A stretch of 64,000 bases of DNA from Fibrobacter sp. UBA4223 (GCA_002382975.1 DFTB01000006.1:1-64000), one strand, 5' to 3'; counted from the first letter of the stretch, positions 9,901 through 17,815 are shown. Made by a program: numbers and translations. Notes: generated from the letters alone by a model not told the origin.

Positions 9901-10498
9901 CTTCTTTTTCTGCGCGGACATAGCGCATCCATTCTACAGACTTGCCCGTACCGGAAGGTTCCTTCAGATAATCGTTCAAACGAAGTCCCTTACCAGAAGA
10001 TTTCCAGCCCAGCTGAAAGTTCTGGTAAAAGGAATAGGGCGAATGTGAATGGAAATAGTCCATCTTGCCCATCTCAAAAGCCGGATTCTCAGAATCGACG
10101 CGTTTCCAGATAGAAGTGCCGTACCCCACAAAAAGGAGCGTATCACCAGCGTCGAAGATTCCGTTTCCGTTCTTGTCCCGAACCTCAATAGGAATTTCAA
10201 AGGTCTGGTCCGGTTCTAGCTTGGCCTTTTCGGGAACTTTGTCGCTCAAGGTATCAGGAGAAGCCGCATAAACGCAGAGCTTTTCGACTTGAATTCCATC
10301 CAGGTCACCCTGCCTCTTGTTTTGGGCCAATGCCTTTTTGATTGTAGCAAAATCCACCGCATAGAGGCCGTCTTCGCTGAAAGTGGCCACATTCTTGTCG
10401 CCTACCGCAAACTGAGCGATAAAGGTCACAGAAGCGTAGGCCTGTGAAACCGCAAGGCAACCCAGGACAAGCAACAATGTGAACCTTTTCAAACGCAT
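6944..10498 (-). CDS. Peptidase C25 (gingipain-fold) protein, PorU-like
   Basis: A 1184-residue exported protein with signal peptide MRLKRFTLLLVLGCLAVSQAYA. The central part is a caspase/gingipain-fold C25 peptidase: LLLGAGHYDYRGIN, a DLDVAVGRLPVST strand-loop, the catalytic His in AYFGHGSMTDW near residue 700, and the catalytic Cys in NSFSCTVGRFD near 733. Family knowledge: PorU of the type IX secretion system is a C25 enzyme that cleaves C-terminal sorting signals at the outer membrane. The C-terminal ~90 residues (NVPNPMG, IFIYNQNGRLV, WDGRDNHGRLLANGLY) match FlgD/CHU_C-type Ig domains. ATG 10498 is chosen over an in-frame TTG at 10513 because it starts the signal peptide cleanly. PorU itself or a secreted C25 protease are both possible. 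Confidence 0.85.
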   Translation of the reverse strand: MRLKRFTLLLVLGCLAVSQAYASVTFIAQFAVGDKNVATFSEDGLYAVDFATIKKALAQNKRQGDLDGIQVEKLCVYAASPDTLSDKVPEKAKLEPDQTFEIPIEVRDKNGNGIFDAGDTLLFVGYGTSIWKRVDSENPAFEMGKMDYFHSHSPYSFYQNFQLGWKSSGKGLRLNDYLKEPSGTGKSVEWMRYVRAEKEAILRDTYYGREGDWESSSGREWFWLWHSRLDSNTYSNSDMVQPQVKNLPGRISGGREYLGVSYFPYRSVWKDEVEREDDQKYDLEMSGKSYQERMGGINFSMTVNGKKLTRSVAKLLPGNIFRLDSPGFKNSDNTFSLTMLPNDYQFDRFDGYTVAYQWTPVVDSAEWLLPGPVSGVIQIPVGGNGDLQVMKFKNYKPVGLLQVKSGVAKDSVSLSDDVRYLAYKKSVYRNAISVSSLPVKPSGVLSDLSRIDSRTEYLIVSPAEFLDGAVALGKFRSEGSAVTTIATTVVSVEDIYSKYTGGALSPVAIRNYIAYAKTKCSKLKYVLLLGAGHYDYRGINTQLGKNFMPPYEHESVTSDDFFGALDPGELILYGKYDLDVAVGRLPVSTVQELSNYIEKAKAYEKVGSFDHSEWRSTLLLAADDALNSYNVDYTEHTKLQEALARSLDSMATAQNHQWNLKKIYLLDYPADAAGQKKDAVDDFINIMNQGALITAYFGHGSMTDWASEGLLKPNYVSKLSNESRLTILNSFSCTVGRFDKGNARSLSETFVLAGKVGSIASVGSTRETFAEYNEDFGRKFLVHLLNKEGSLIGDAYRAAKNSVGEGFSRQRYNNELYVLIGEPVIQMPKASMKIFFDSEVDTLKALDKVKLSGSVSGMKDGQIAISLREGKRNKKLFNGLTSQPDSVDVLYDGALIYSQKVPVKGGRFQTEFVSPRKLSFGDTAAQMAAWAYSSNDRTVGRFLKQNILVSGVSTYADSIDDQVPPSIKIQTCYSGGVATYFADGETVKMQFPACLQVTIEDSTAIDFREQPDEGVSFEVVGVESPYHPSIFLEQSSKKVVVRKTFNAENYPEGKYVFKVRAQDVLGNVAVKTLNLELTEEMKSGLQDVFNVPNPMGKKGTTFYFKNLAVNRNSTVNIFIYNQNGRLVKVIKNAVSGMTRWDGRDNHGRLLANGLYHYVVRSEVEASDGFKKKTWTKKQKLLISR

Positions 10499-10522
10499 AT
10501 CTCTAAAATACAAAATAGCAGG

Positions 10523-11374
10523 CTACGGGGCGAAAATATCCATTTCAAAGAAGCCGTTGCCGTTCACCCGAAATTCCACCGTCTCGCCAGTAGCGGCTCT
10601 GGTCTTGAAAATCGTGACATATTCCGGTGGAAATCCTTTCGAAAGAATGGCTTCCAGTTCATCGGTCCTGATAAAGGCAGAATGATTCCAGGAATCCATG
10701 TACCAATGCCAAGGCTGCCAGTTGAACAGCCCCCGAACAGACTGAACAAAAGCCCGAAGCATCAAGGCATATTCATAACGAAAATAGTCCATGTAACTGC
10801 GGACTTCGGAACGTTTTTCTACAAAGGTTTTCTTGGCAAAATCCCTGTCATAACGGAGTGGCGTCTTGTCCACCTTTTCGTAGGTAAAACGAATCAGTTT
10901 TTCGGATATGGAAATTTTCAGGTTGGGCTTGTCCAGGTGGACAAAGACCGTCGGGGATTCCTGCCGGTAGTCCCTAAGAAACACCCGCGGGTCCGGTTCC
11001 GAATTCAGCTTCAGAGGCTCCGGTTTGGCGTCTAGGGCGGAAAGTTCATAGAAAACAAGAACCTCCCCCGCTCCCTTCGAAAAAAGGATAGCCATCAAGG
11101 GCTTTTCCCGCTCAGAGATTACCCACACCATCTGGGGCTTCTGGGCGGTTTTCATAGAAGGTGCAACCACCGACATGATAGAAGGATCCTTTACGCCAGT
11201 GCTGTCCCATTCCATCCAGGTTCCTGTGCCACCTACAGAATCCAGAACAGCAAAAAGGCGGTCGCCACTAAAAGGAGTTTTGGACTCCACCGCGCCCGAA
11301 ATCTTGGCTGGAGCGGCAATGGCGCAGACGCCAAAACACAGAAGCAAAAACAAGCTCTTGTAAATACTACGCAT
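10523..11374 (-). CDS. Secreted hypothetical protein in the PorU-like operon
   Basis: A 283-residue protein with signal peptide MRSIYKSLFLLLCFGVCAIAAPA and no further membrane segment. It is mostly beta-strand-like, with aromatic-rich stretches (RSYMDYFRYEYALML, FNWQPWHWYMDSWNHSAF). I recognise no family. It starts 16 bp after the preceding lipoprotein gene and ends 25 bp before the C25 gene, so co-transcription is likely. By context it is a periplasmic or surface partner of the protease (inference only). Confidence 0.72.
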   Translation of the reverse strand: MRSIYKSLFLLLCFGVCAIAAPAKISGAVESKTPFSGDRLFAVLDSVGGTGTWMEWDSTGVKDPSIMSVVAPSMKTAQKPQMVWVISEREKPLMAILFSKGAGEVLVFYELSALDAKPEPLKLNSEPDPRVFLRDYRQESPTVFVHLDKPNLKISISEKLIRFTYEKVDKTPLRYDRDFAKKTFVEKRSEVRSYMDYFRYEYALMLRAFVQSVRGLFNWQPWHWYMDSWNHSAFIRTDELEAILSKGFPPEYVTIFKTRAATGETVEFRVNGNGFFEMDIFAP

Positions 11375-11389
11375 CGTGTATTCGTCTAA

Positions 11390-12124
11390 CTAAAATCCGA
11401 TAGGCTCCAACAGTGAATCGTCCAGCCTGGAGTAGGTCATGTGGTATTCCTTCTCTATCCAGTAAAGGGCCAGCTTGCGGTTGGTCCAGTTCTTCTTGAC
11501 CGCGATAGATTCGATTCCCTTGGTAATCAGAGGGAGCGTCGCCGGCAAGTCCAGTTTCCAGGTCTGGTCATCCCAGACAAAAAGCATGATTGGCACATCG
11601 GGGCTTTTCGCAAGACCAATGCTTCCCCGGTCGTTTTTTACCTTCATGGGTCCAAGCTGCAGCTGCAGGAACCGGTCCAGCATACCGCTCTTGCTAAGCA
11701 ACATAAAGAGCATGCGGTCATCTTCGGTTTCCCAGAGGTGTTCCCGTTCATAAAGGCGGTAAAGAATAATGGAGTAAGCCTCATAAAACTGGCATGTATC
11801 CAGAGCCTCAGCGTCGTAGCGGCGGGCGTGAGTTTCAAGGGTGTCCAGCCAGTATTCCGAAGTGTCTGTCAGGTAACCGTACAGGACTTCGGCAGAAGCC
11901 CCGTTCCGGATACCGTCCAGAAAATTCTGGAACATAGTTTCCAAAAGGGCCTGCTTGTCTTGAACGCGTTCCTGGTACTGAGCATTTTTCGCCTGGGCAT
12001 CCTGGGGGGCATTTTGAAGGACGCTTCCCTGGGATGCGTTGTCCGCAGAGCCCGCACAGGCGGTCAACAGCAAGGAAACGACCATAGCGAGGGGCACAAG
12101 AATTTTATCTTTCAAGATATGCAT
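11390..12124 (-). CDS. Putative lipoprotein, first gene of the PorU-like operon
   Basis: A 244-residue protein with a lipobox (LLLTACAG, Cys near residue 23), a Gln/Ala-rich tether, then a helical domain (YQERVQDKQALLETMFQNFLDGI) and a mixed C-terminal part. I do not recognise the family. Its ATG (12122-12124 on the minus strand) is adjacent to an ATG on the plus strand (12119-12121), the two forming the palindrome ATGCAT. There is no strong Shine-Dalgarno site. It heads the operon that runs through the secreted protein, the C25 protease and the membrane protein. Confidence 0.72.
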   Translation of the reverse strand: MHILKDKILVPLAMVVSLLLTACAGSADNASQGSVLQNAPQDAQAKNAQYQERVQDKQALLETMFQNFLDGIRNGASAEVLYGYLTDTSEYWLDTLETHARRYDAEALDTCQFYEAYSIILYRLYEREHLWETEDDRMLFMLLSKSGMLDRFLQLQLGPMKVKNDRGSIGLAKSPDVPIMLFVWDDQTWKLDLPATLPLITKGIESIAVKKNWTNRKLALYWIEKEYHMTYSRLDDSLLEPIGF

Positions 12125-12142
12125 CGCGATACCTACTTAAAA

Positions 12143-12607
12143 ATGAGTCTGGACCAACTGCTAGGCGCCTGTACCCTGAAAGGTTTCCAGGGGTCCGGTC
12201 CCGGCGGGCAACACAGGAACAAGACCAACACCGGAGTGCAGCTGACCTTACGGGAATACAATTTAGAAATCAAATCCTCCGAAGGGAGATCCGCCAAGGA
12301 AAATAAGGTCCATGCCCTGCACCGTCTGCAAATGGCTCTTGCCCTCAGGGTTCGGGAAACGCCAGAAAACCCAGAAATCCCCTTTCCCGGAAGCAACGGA
12401 CATATCCAGCCAAGCAACCCGCTCTTTCCATTGTTCGTGGCCCACGTCTTTGACCGTATGGCCCAAAAAAACGGAGACACCAAAGAGGCTGCAAAAGCTT
12501 TTGGACTCAGCCCCAGCGCCTTGGTTAAAATTTTAAGGCAAAGCAAGCCCTGTGCTGAAAAACTGCAGAACAGCCGAAAGCCTCAATCTCCTATTCCTAG
12601 CCCCTAA
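12143..12607 (+). CDS. Release-factor-like protein (GGQ domain, no codon-recognition domain)
   Basis: A 154-residue member of the class-I release factor GGQ family. The peptidyl-tRNA hydrolysis motif is intact in GSGPGGQHRNKTNTGVQL near residues 19-36. There is no domain 2/4 for stop-codon recognition and no ArfB-like basic tail. The C-terminal part instead has a helical segment resembling a helix-turn-helix (GDTKEAAKAFGLSPSALVKIL). It probably acts on stalled ribosomes, but substrate and partner are unknown. ATG 12143 fits the family N-terminus (MSLDQLL); an in-frame ATG at 12119 is possible. The last residues (PQSPIPSP) are encoded by a 7-bp repeat array. Confidence 0.82.
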   Translation: MSLDQLLGACTLKGFQGSGPGGQHRNKTNTGVQLTLREYNLEIKSSEGRSAKENKVHALHRLQMALALRVRETPENPEIPFPGSNGHIQPSNPLFPLFVAHVFDRMAQKNGDTKEAAKAFGLSPSALVKILRQSKPCAEKLQNSRKPQSPIPSP

Positions 12608-12623
12608 ATTCTAAAAACTATAT
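12589..12623. repeat. Heptad array (5 x 7 bp, CCTAnnn type) overlapping a gene end
   Basis: Units TCCTATT, CCTAGCC, CCTAAAT, TCTAAAA, ACTATAT, ending 2 bp before the next ATG (12626). The first 19 bp are inside the release-factor-like gene and encode its tail. CCTAGCC and CCTAAAT also occur in the array at 40501. Confidence 0.72.
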
Positions 12624-12625
12624 TT

Positions 12626-13138
12626 ATGTCCATGGAAAAAGCACCCAAGACTGTCAAAGAATCCGCCACCGTCACCCACGACATCGTCCACCCGGGCGAC
12701 TCCAATTCTTACGGAATCGCCTTCGGGGGCTACCTGATGGGACTTCTGGACAAGGCGGCCTGCATTGCCGCCCGCAGGCACTGCGAAGGCCGTGTGACTA
12801 CCGTAGGCATCGACGGTGTCCGCTTTTTTAGGCCAGCGGAAGTGGGCATGATTCTCGACATCAAGGCCTCCATCAACCGGGTGTTCAATTCTTCTATGGA
12901 AATCGGCGTCAAGGTGACGGGTACCCCCCTGGAGCAGACAGAGACCTACGATATCTGCCACGCCTACATGACCTTTGCCGCCCTGGACAGCAAGGGCAAG
13001 CCCACCAGTATTGCCCAGGTAATCCCCGAAACCGACGAAGAAAAGCGCCGTTTCGAGGAAGCCCTTGCCCGTAGGGAATCCCGCAAGCAGTTGAAGAGCC
13101 TGTTTACAAGAGCAAACACCTCTCCCGAAAAACCCTAG
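12626..13138 (+). CDS. Acyl-CoA thioesterase, hotdog fold
   Basis: A 170-residue cytosolic acyl-CoA hydrolase of the BACH/YciA type. Seen: HPGDSNSYGIAFGGYLMG near residues 22-39 (the N-x-x-x-x-x-GG motif of hotdog thioesterases) and TVGIDGVRFFRPAEVG, followed by the second strand set (CHAYMTFAALD). The charged C-terminal helix (EEKRRFEEALARRESRKQL) is typical. The chain-length preference cannot be told from sequence. There is no Shine-Dalgarno site; a 7-bp repeat array runs up to the start codon. A second ATG two codons in (12632) is possible. The upstream gene ends 18 bp before. Confidence 0.88.
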   Translation: MSMEKAPKTVKESATVTHDIVHPGDSNSYGIAFGGYLMGLLDKAACIAARRHCEGRVTTVGIDGVRFFRPAEVGMILDIKASINRVFNSSMEIGVKVTGTPLEQTETYDICHAYMTFAALDSKGKPTSIAQVIPETDEEKRRFEEALARRESRKQLKSLFTRANTSPEKP

Positions 13139-13171
13139 CGAAACGCCCTCCAAATTGCTAAAATTGGGCCC

Positions 13172-14506
13172 ATGACTGGAAAACAAGTCAAGGACCGTTC
13201 CCTTATCAGTCTTTCTTGGCCGCTTATCCTGACTTTTGCCGTCGGGATTTTCCAGCCCATGATGGACAGCTGGTTCCTTTCCCGCACATCGGAAACGGCA
13301 GCAGCCGGCGTAGGCGCATTAATGCCCATCATCGCCACCATCTTTACCGCCCTCCATGCCTTTTCCCAGGCGGGTGCAAGCATTACTTCCCAGTATATCG
13401 GTGCAAGGCAAGGCAGCCACGCCAGGACTACCCAGACCCTGGTACTTGTGGGAAGCTTTTTGCTCGGCATTTCTATCACGCTCTTGGTGTTTCCCCTTTC
13501 GGGCACAATCGTCTCCCTCATGGGCCTTACCGACGACCCGGCATTGTATGCGAACCAGTTCCTTTCCGTAGTGGCCTTCGGCTTTGCCTTCCGGGCCCTG
13601 CAGGCCACCCTCATCGCCTTAATCGCCACCCACGGCCTTACCATCTGGAACCTGATCAGCAACGTACTTACCATCGCAAGCAACGCTGTGCTGAACTACC
13701 TCTTCTTGGAAGGTCTTTTCGGGCTCCCCAAGATGGGCGTTTACGGCGTGGCCCTGGCCACCGCCATTTCCTGGGGGCTCGCTTCCCTGATGCTCTGGAT
13801 TGTACTGCGGTTCAAGGTCCACCACGTCACCCAGAAGCGGGACCTGGTCCGCTCCAGGGTGATTCTCCCCGACTGGATTCGCATCGGGCTCCCCGCCGCC
13901 GCAGAACCCATCAGTTTCCAGCTATTTCAGGTGTTCATTACCGCCATGGTGGTCTATGTAGGCACTACCGCCATGACCGCCCGCGTCTTTGCGGGGAACT
14001 TCTCCGCCGTCTCCTGCATCTTAGGCATCGGCTTGGGTAGCGGAAACCAGATTCTGGTGGCCCACCTGGTAGGCGCCCATGAATACGACCGGGCATCGAA
14101 CCAGATCAAGCGCACCTTTATCATCGGGAGCATCAGCGGACTGATTTTCTCTATACTGGTGGCCCTCAGCGGCGAACACCTCATCGGCATCTTTACGCAG
14201 AACCCCGAAGTGATACGCCTGGGCTGTATCTGCCTCTGGTGCGATGTGGCCCTGCAGCCCTTCAAGGCGGTAAATTTCATCATCACATCGGCCCTACGCG
14301 CCACAGGGGATTCCAAGTTCCCCGCCATCGTGGGTAGCGCCATGATGTGGACCCTGGGCGTGGGTACGGCCCTGTTCCTGGCCTTCGGTCTGAAACTTGG
14401 GCTGGCGGGGCTCTGGCTCGGCATGGCCAGCGACGAATTTTACCGTTCCATCGCCAACTTCTGGCGCTGGAAAAGCGGACGCTGGAAAACCAAGGCCGTG
14501 GTATAA
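13172..14506 (+). CDS. MATE family multidrug/metabolite exporter
   Basis: A 444-residue inner-membrane antiporter with about 12 transmembrane segments arranged as two homologous halves (for example LPLILTFAVGIFQPMMDSWF-like first helix, TQTLVLVGSFLLGISITLLV). The MatE pattern is visible in SQYIGARQGS in the N-half and HLVGAHEYDRA in the C-half. It extrudes compounds using a Na+ or H+ gradient (family knowledge); the substrate is unknown. ATG 13172 lacks a Shine-Dalgarno site, but TAAAAT sits exactly at -13 to -8, fitting a leaderless transcript. Its neighbours are a thioesterase and the Rel/Spo gene, with no obvious functional link. Confidence 0.92.
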   Translation: MTGKQVKDRSLISLSWPLILTFAVGIFQPMMDSWFLSRTSETAAAGVGALMPIIATIFTALHAFSQAGASITSQYIGARQGSHARTTQTLVLVGSFLLGISITLLVFPLSGTIVSLMGLTDDPALYANQFLSVVAFGFAFRALQATLIALIATHGLTIWNLISNVLTIASNAVLNYLFLEGLFGLPKMGVYGVALATAISWGLASLMLWIVLRFKVHHVTQKRDLVRSRVILPDWIRIGLPAAAEPISFQLFQVFITAMVVYVGTTAMTARVFAGNFSAVSCILGIGLGSGNQILVAHLVGAHEYDRASNQIKRTFIIGSISGLIFSILVALSGEHLIGIFTQNPEVIRLGCICLWCDVALQPFKAVNFIITSALRATGDSKFPAIVGSAMMWTLGVGTALFLAFGLKLGLAGLWLGMASDEFYRSIANFWRWKSGRWKTKAVV

Positions 14507-14582
14507 TACCAAATACCTTATTTTTGGCTTATATTCCCAAAATTGCCGTTTTTCTGCCAAATTTTATAATAAATTGTAGATA

Positions 14583-16727
14583 ATGGCAGTGCAAGAGTTG
14601 ACATCCAACCAGAAGCACATCGTGGACGTGCTTATCAAGAAGAATCCCGCCCTGAACCGCGAGATCCTGGAGAATGCCATTGTCTTTATTGCAGAGGCCC
14701 ACAGCGGCCAGTACCGCAAGAGCGGCATGCCCTATACCGAGCACCCCTACGAGGTGGCCAAGATCCTTGCGGACCTGAAACAGGACCAGGCCACGGTGCT
14801 TGCCGGGCTACTCCACGACGTGGTAGAGGACACGCCCCACACCCTAAGCGAAATTTCTGAAAAATTCGGCGACGATACCGCCTTCATGGTGGACGCCGTC
14901 ACAAAAATTACCGCCGCCCAGCAAGAGAGCAAGACCGCCCGCAAGGCGGAAACCTACCGCAAGCTCATCACCGCCATGGCGAAAGACCCCCGGGTCATCA
15001 TGATCAAGATAGCAGACCGCATCCACAACATGCGGACCATGCAGTACATGAAGCCCGAAAAGCGGAAAATCATCGCCCAGGAGACCCTGGACATCTACGT
15101 ACCCCTCACCCACCGGTTCGGCCTGTACAAGCTCAAGACGGAGCTTGAGGACCTGAGCTTCAAGTACGTGAACCCGGTAGAGTACCAGAAGCTGGTGGAC
15201 GCCCTTATCGAGAACAAGGAAGCCCGGGAAAAATACATCCAATCCGTCATCGGGCCCTTGCAGATCAAGCTCGCCCTAGAAGATTTCGACTGCACCATCC
15301 AGGGCCGCACCAAGAACATTTACAGCATCTACAACAAGATGATTGCACGGGGTTGCGAATTCGAGGACATCTTCGATATCTTCGCCATCCGCATTATCGT
15401 GGATACCATTCCCGAATGCTACCTGGCCCTGGGCTATGTCCACAACCTGTGGCCGCCCCTCCAGAGCCGCTTCAAGGACTACATCGCCACCCCGAAGCCG
15501 AACCTTTACCAGAGTATCCATACCACGGTCATCGGGCCCGAAAACAAGATGGTAGAAGTCCAGATCCGCACCAAGGACATGGACCTGACGGCAGAGAAGG
15601 GCTTTGCCGCCCACTGGGCCTACAAGCTGGAAACCCAGCACGAAGGCGAAGAACTGGCCTGGCTAGACCACATGGTCAAGCTCCAGTCCGAAATTTCAGA
15701 CAGCCGCGAATACCTGGACTTTTTGAAGGTGGACCTGAAACCCGAGGGAATCGTGGTGTTCACCCCCAAAGGAAACTCCATCGAACTGCCCGACGGGGCT
15801 ATCGTGCTGGACTTTGCCTTTGCCGTCCATACGGAGCTCGGACTCCACTGCATAGGGGCCCGCATCAACGACGAGGTGGTGAGCCTGGACAAGCCCGTGC
15901 CCCATGGGGCCACCATCCAGGTGCTGAAAAGCCCCACCCAGGAGCCCAGCCCGGAATGGCTGGAGATGGTGACCACCACCAAGGCCAAGCAGGAACTGCG
16001 CAAGTGGATGAAGACCAGCATGCAGCAGCAGGCCAGGGACCTGGGCCGTGAAATCTGGACCCGTGAACTGCGGGTCTCCAAGATGGAAAAGGACCAGTAT
16101 CCTTCGGACGAAAGTACCGCAAAGCATTTCGGCACGCCGAACATCGAGACCTTCTACGAACGGCTGGGCCAGGGAGAACTCCCCCTGCAGGACATCCACC
16201 GTTTCTTGAACGGCGGCGAGAACATTTCCAAGGAAGCTTCGGCCCTACGGTTTTTCCCAACCTTCAACAAGGACAAGAAGAGCCCCGTCCAAGACGACAT
16301 GCCCCTGGAAATCGGCCAGGAGACCAACCTGGTGGTGCATTTCGCCAGCTGCTGCGGGCCCGTGCCCGGCGACAAGATTGTGGGAATCATGCGGCCACAG
16401 GTGGGTATCGAGGTGCACTCCCTCAAGTGCCCCTGTCTCAAGGATTTCCCCGTAGAGCAGCAGATTCCGGTACAGTGGAGCCCGGACCTTTCGGAGCCCT
16501 TCACCACCCACCTGATCGTGGAGACGGACAACCGCAAGAACATTACCTTTGACGTGCTGAAGGTCATCAAGGACGAAAACCTGTTCCTGGACCAGATGAG
16601 CGTCGTAAGCAAGCAGTCCTCCGGCAGGATCCGTATGGAATTCAAGGCCTTCCGCAAGGAGCAGGTGGATTCCGTCACCTACAAGATCCAGCAGATTAGC
16701 GGCGTGCGGGAGGTTAAAAAATCATGA
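14583..16727 (+). CDS. rsh: Bifunctional (p)ppGpp synthetase/hydrolase, Rel/SpoT family
   Basis: The stringent-response enzyme that makes and degrades (p)ppGpp. 714 residues, full length. The HD hydrolase domain is intact (HDVVEDT at 78-84, KIADRIHNMRTM). The synthetase domain is present (RIIVDTIPECYLALGYVH, KPNLYQSIHTTV, VEVQIRTKDMD). A TGS domain (VVFTPKGNSIELPDGAIVLD), a conserved Cys/His zinc-type region (FASCCGPVPGD) and a C-terminal ACT domain (THLIVETDNRKNITFDVLKV) follow. It should therefore be bifunctional. There is no Shine-Dalgarno site; TAAATT lies at -13 to -8 of ATG. It overlaps the next gene by 4 nt. Confidence 0.96.
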   Translation: MAVQELTSNQKHIVDVLIKKNPALNREILENAIVFIAEAHSGQYRKSGMPYTEHPYEVAKILADLKQDQATVLAGLLHDVVEDTPHTLSEISEKFGDDTAFMVDAVTKITAAQQESKTARKAETYRKLITAMAKDPRVIMIKIADRIHNMRTMQYMKPEKRKIIAQETLDIYVPLTHRFGLYKLKTELEDLSFKYVNPVEYQKLVDALIENKEAREKYIQSVIGPLQIKLALEDFDCTIQGRTKNIYSIYNKMIARGCEFEDIFDIFAIRIIVDTIPECYLALGYVHNLWPPLQSRFKDYIATPKPNLYQSIHTTVIGPENKMVEVQIRTKDMDLTAEKGFAAHWAYKLETQHEGEELAWLDHMVKLQSEISDSREYLDFLKVDLKPEGIVVFTPKGNSIELPDGAIVLDFAFAVHTELGLHCIGARINDEVVSLDKPVPHGATIQVLKSPTQEPSPEWLEMVTTTKAKQELRKWMKTSMQQQARDLGREIWTRELRVSKMEKDQYPSDESTAKHFGTPNIETFYERLGQGELPLQDIHRFLNGGENISKEASALRFFPTFNKDKKSPVQDDMPLEIGQETNLVVHFASCCGPVPGDKIVGIMRPQVGIEVHSLKCPCLKDFPVEQQIPVQWSPDLSEPFTTHLIVETDNRKNITFDVLKVIKDENLFLDQMSVVSKQSSGRIRMEFKAFRKEQVDSVTYKIQQISGVREVKKS

Positions 16728-17311
16728 TGACGCCCCTGCACCATAGCGACTACACCCTGAAGAATAGGGCCTTCAACTGCCGCATGCGGAACCGCTATTA
16801 CGAAGAGGTCTATTACGCCTTCAGGGCGCTGTTGCCCAACGACTATAACGGCACCACCGGTGGCAAGTTCGACGAAGAATGGTTCGCCCACCTGCAGCAA
16901 GAAATCAAGCACTACGAGCGTCTGATTACCACCTGTCTGGAATACGCCCAAGCCGCCATCTTTTACGGCAAGGCCGAAGAGGCCACGCTGTATTCCAAGG
17001 ACAAGCGCTGGGGCATCCTGCAAGAAGAAATCTTCCTGGTGCACTTTCTGCGGGAACTGCTTTCTACCACCCACTATATCATCGCCCGAATCGACACCGA
17101 CAAGATGCTCCACGACTGGGGCATAAACATGCAGGGCATGAAAGCGCAACCGGTGGACAAGGGATTCGTCAGTTCTATCCAGGAAAAGCTTTCGGCCATG
17201 TCCCTTGCCACCATCAAGGAATTCCGGGAGCTGGTAAAGCATATCGTTGAACGGTTCCAGATAGGCAACACCCTCTTTGGAACGATACAGGAATTACAGA
17301 ATTTCTATTAG
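16724..17311 (+). CDS. Hypothetical protein translationally coupled to rsh
   Basis: A 195-residue soluble, largely helical protein (HLQQEIKHYERLITTCLEYAQ, IQEKLSAMSLATIKEFRELV) with no signal peptide, no membrane segment and no motif that I recognise. Its ATG overlaps the rsh stop (ATGA, 16724-16727), so the two are probably translated together. This suggests a cytosolic partner or regulator of the Rel/Spo enzyme, by context only. A heptad repeat unit begins right after its stop codon. Confidence 0.75.
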   Translation: MMTPLHHSDYTLKNRAFNCRMRNRYYEEVYYAFRALLPNDYNGTTGGKFDEEWFAHLQQEIKHYERLITTCLEYAQAAIFYGKAEEATLYSKDKRWGILQEEIFLVHFLRELLSTTHYIIARIDTDKMLHDWGINMQGMKAQPVDKGFVSSIQEKLSAMSLATIKEFRELVKHIVERFQIGNTLFGTIQELQNFY

Positions 17312-17313
17312 AA

Positions 17314-17433
17314 AGGTAATAGGTGTTAGGTATTAGGATTATAAACGTGGCTTCTCCACCTGATACAGACGCACAAAGTGCGTGTAATTTCACCTGCAAC
17401 CTACAACCTATAACCTAAAACCTACAACCTGAA
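17314..17433. repeat. Paired inverted heptad arrays before nuoA
   Basis: Left arm: four AGGTnnT-type units (17314-17341). Right arm: six ACCTnnA-type units (17392-17433), the complementary pattern. The centre contains two small hairpins, GTGG-cttct-CCAC and CGCAC-aaa-GTGCG. The right arm ends 1 bp before the nuoA ATG, so any nuo leader from an upstream promoter would carry this foldable element. Confidence 0.85.
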
Positions 17434-17434
17434 A

Positions 17435-17815
17435 ATGTCCGAATACATCATCTTATCCATATTCCTCTTCTTGGGTGCCTTCATCGCGGCGGCGGCTACC
17501 GTCACCGGGCTTCTGCTGGGCTACCGTACCAAGAACACCAAGAACAAGATGGCCCCCTACGAATGCGGCATGCAGACCATCGGAAACGCCCGTATCCAGT
17601 TCAAGGTGGGCTACTACCTGTTCGCGCTTTTGTTCCTGGTATTCGACATCGAAGCTTTGTTCCTGTATCCCGTGCTCATGAACTTCAAGGAAATCATGGC
17701 AGGGAACACGCCCCTCGCCCCTGCGGTCGTTATCATTGACCTTGTGATATTTATGGCCATTCTCGTTTCCGGCCTCGCCTACGCCTGGAAAAAAGGAATC
17801 CTGAAATGGGAATAA
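17435..17815 (+). CDS. nuoA: NADH-quinone oxidoreductase subunit A
   Basis: A 126-residue membrane-arm subunit of complex I with three transmembrane helices. Seen: the conserved loop MAPYECGMQTIGNARIQFKVGYY-type signature (PYECG near residue 47, RIQF) and the FDIEALFLYP helix. It is the first gene of the nuo operon; its 3' end overlaps nuoB by 10 nt. There is no Shine-Dalgarno site, because the 7-bp repeat array occupies the leader. Confidence 0.95.
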   Translation: MSEYIILSIFLFLGAFIAAAATVTGLLLGYRTKNTKNKMAPYECGMQTIGNARIQFKVGYYLFALLFLVFDIEALFLYPVLMNFKEIMAGNTPLAPAVVIIDLVIFMAILVSGLAYAWKKGILKWE

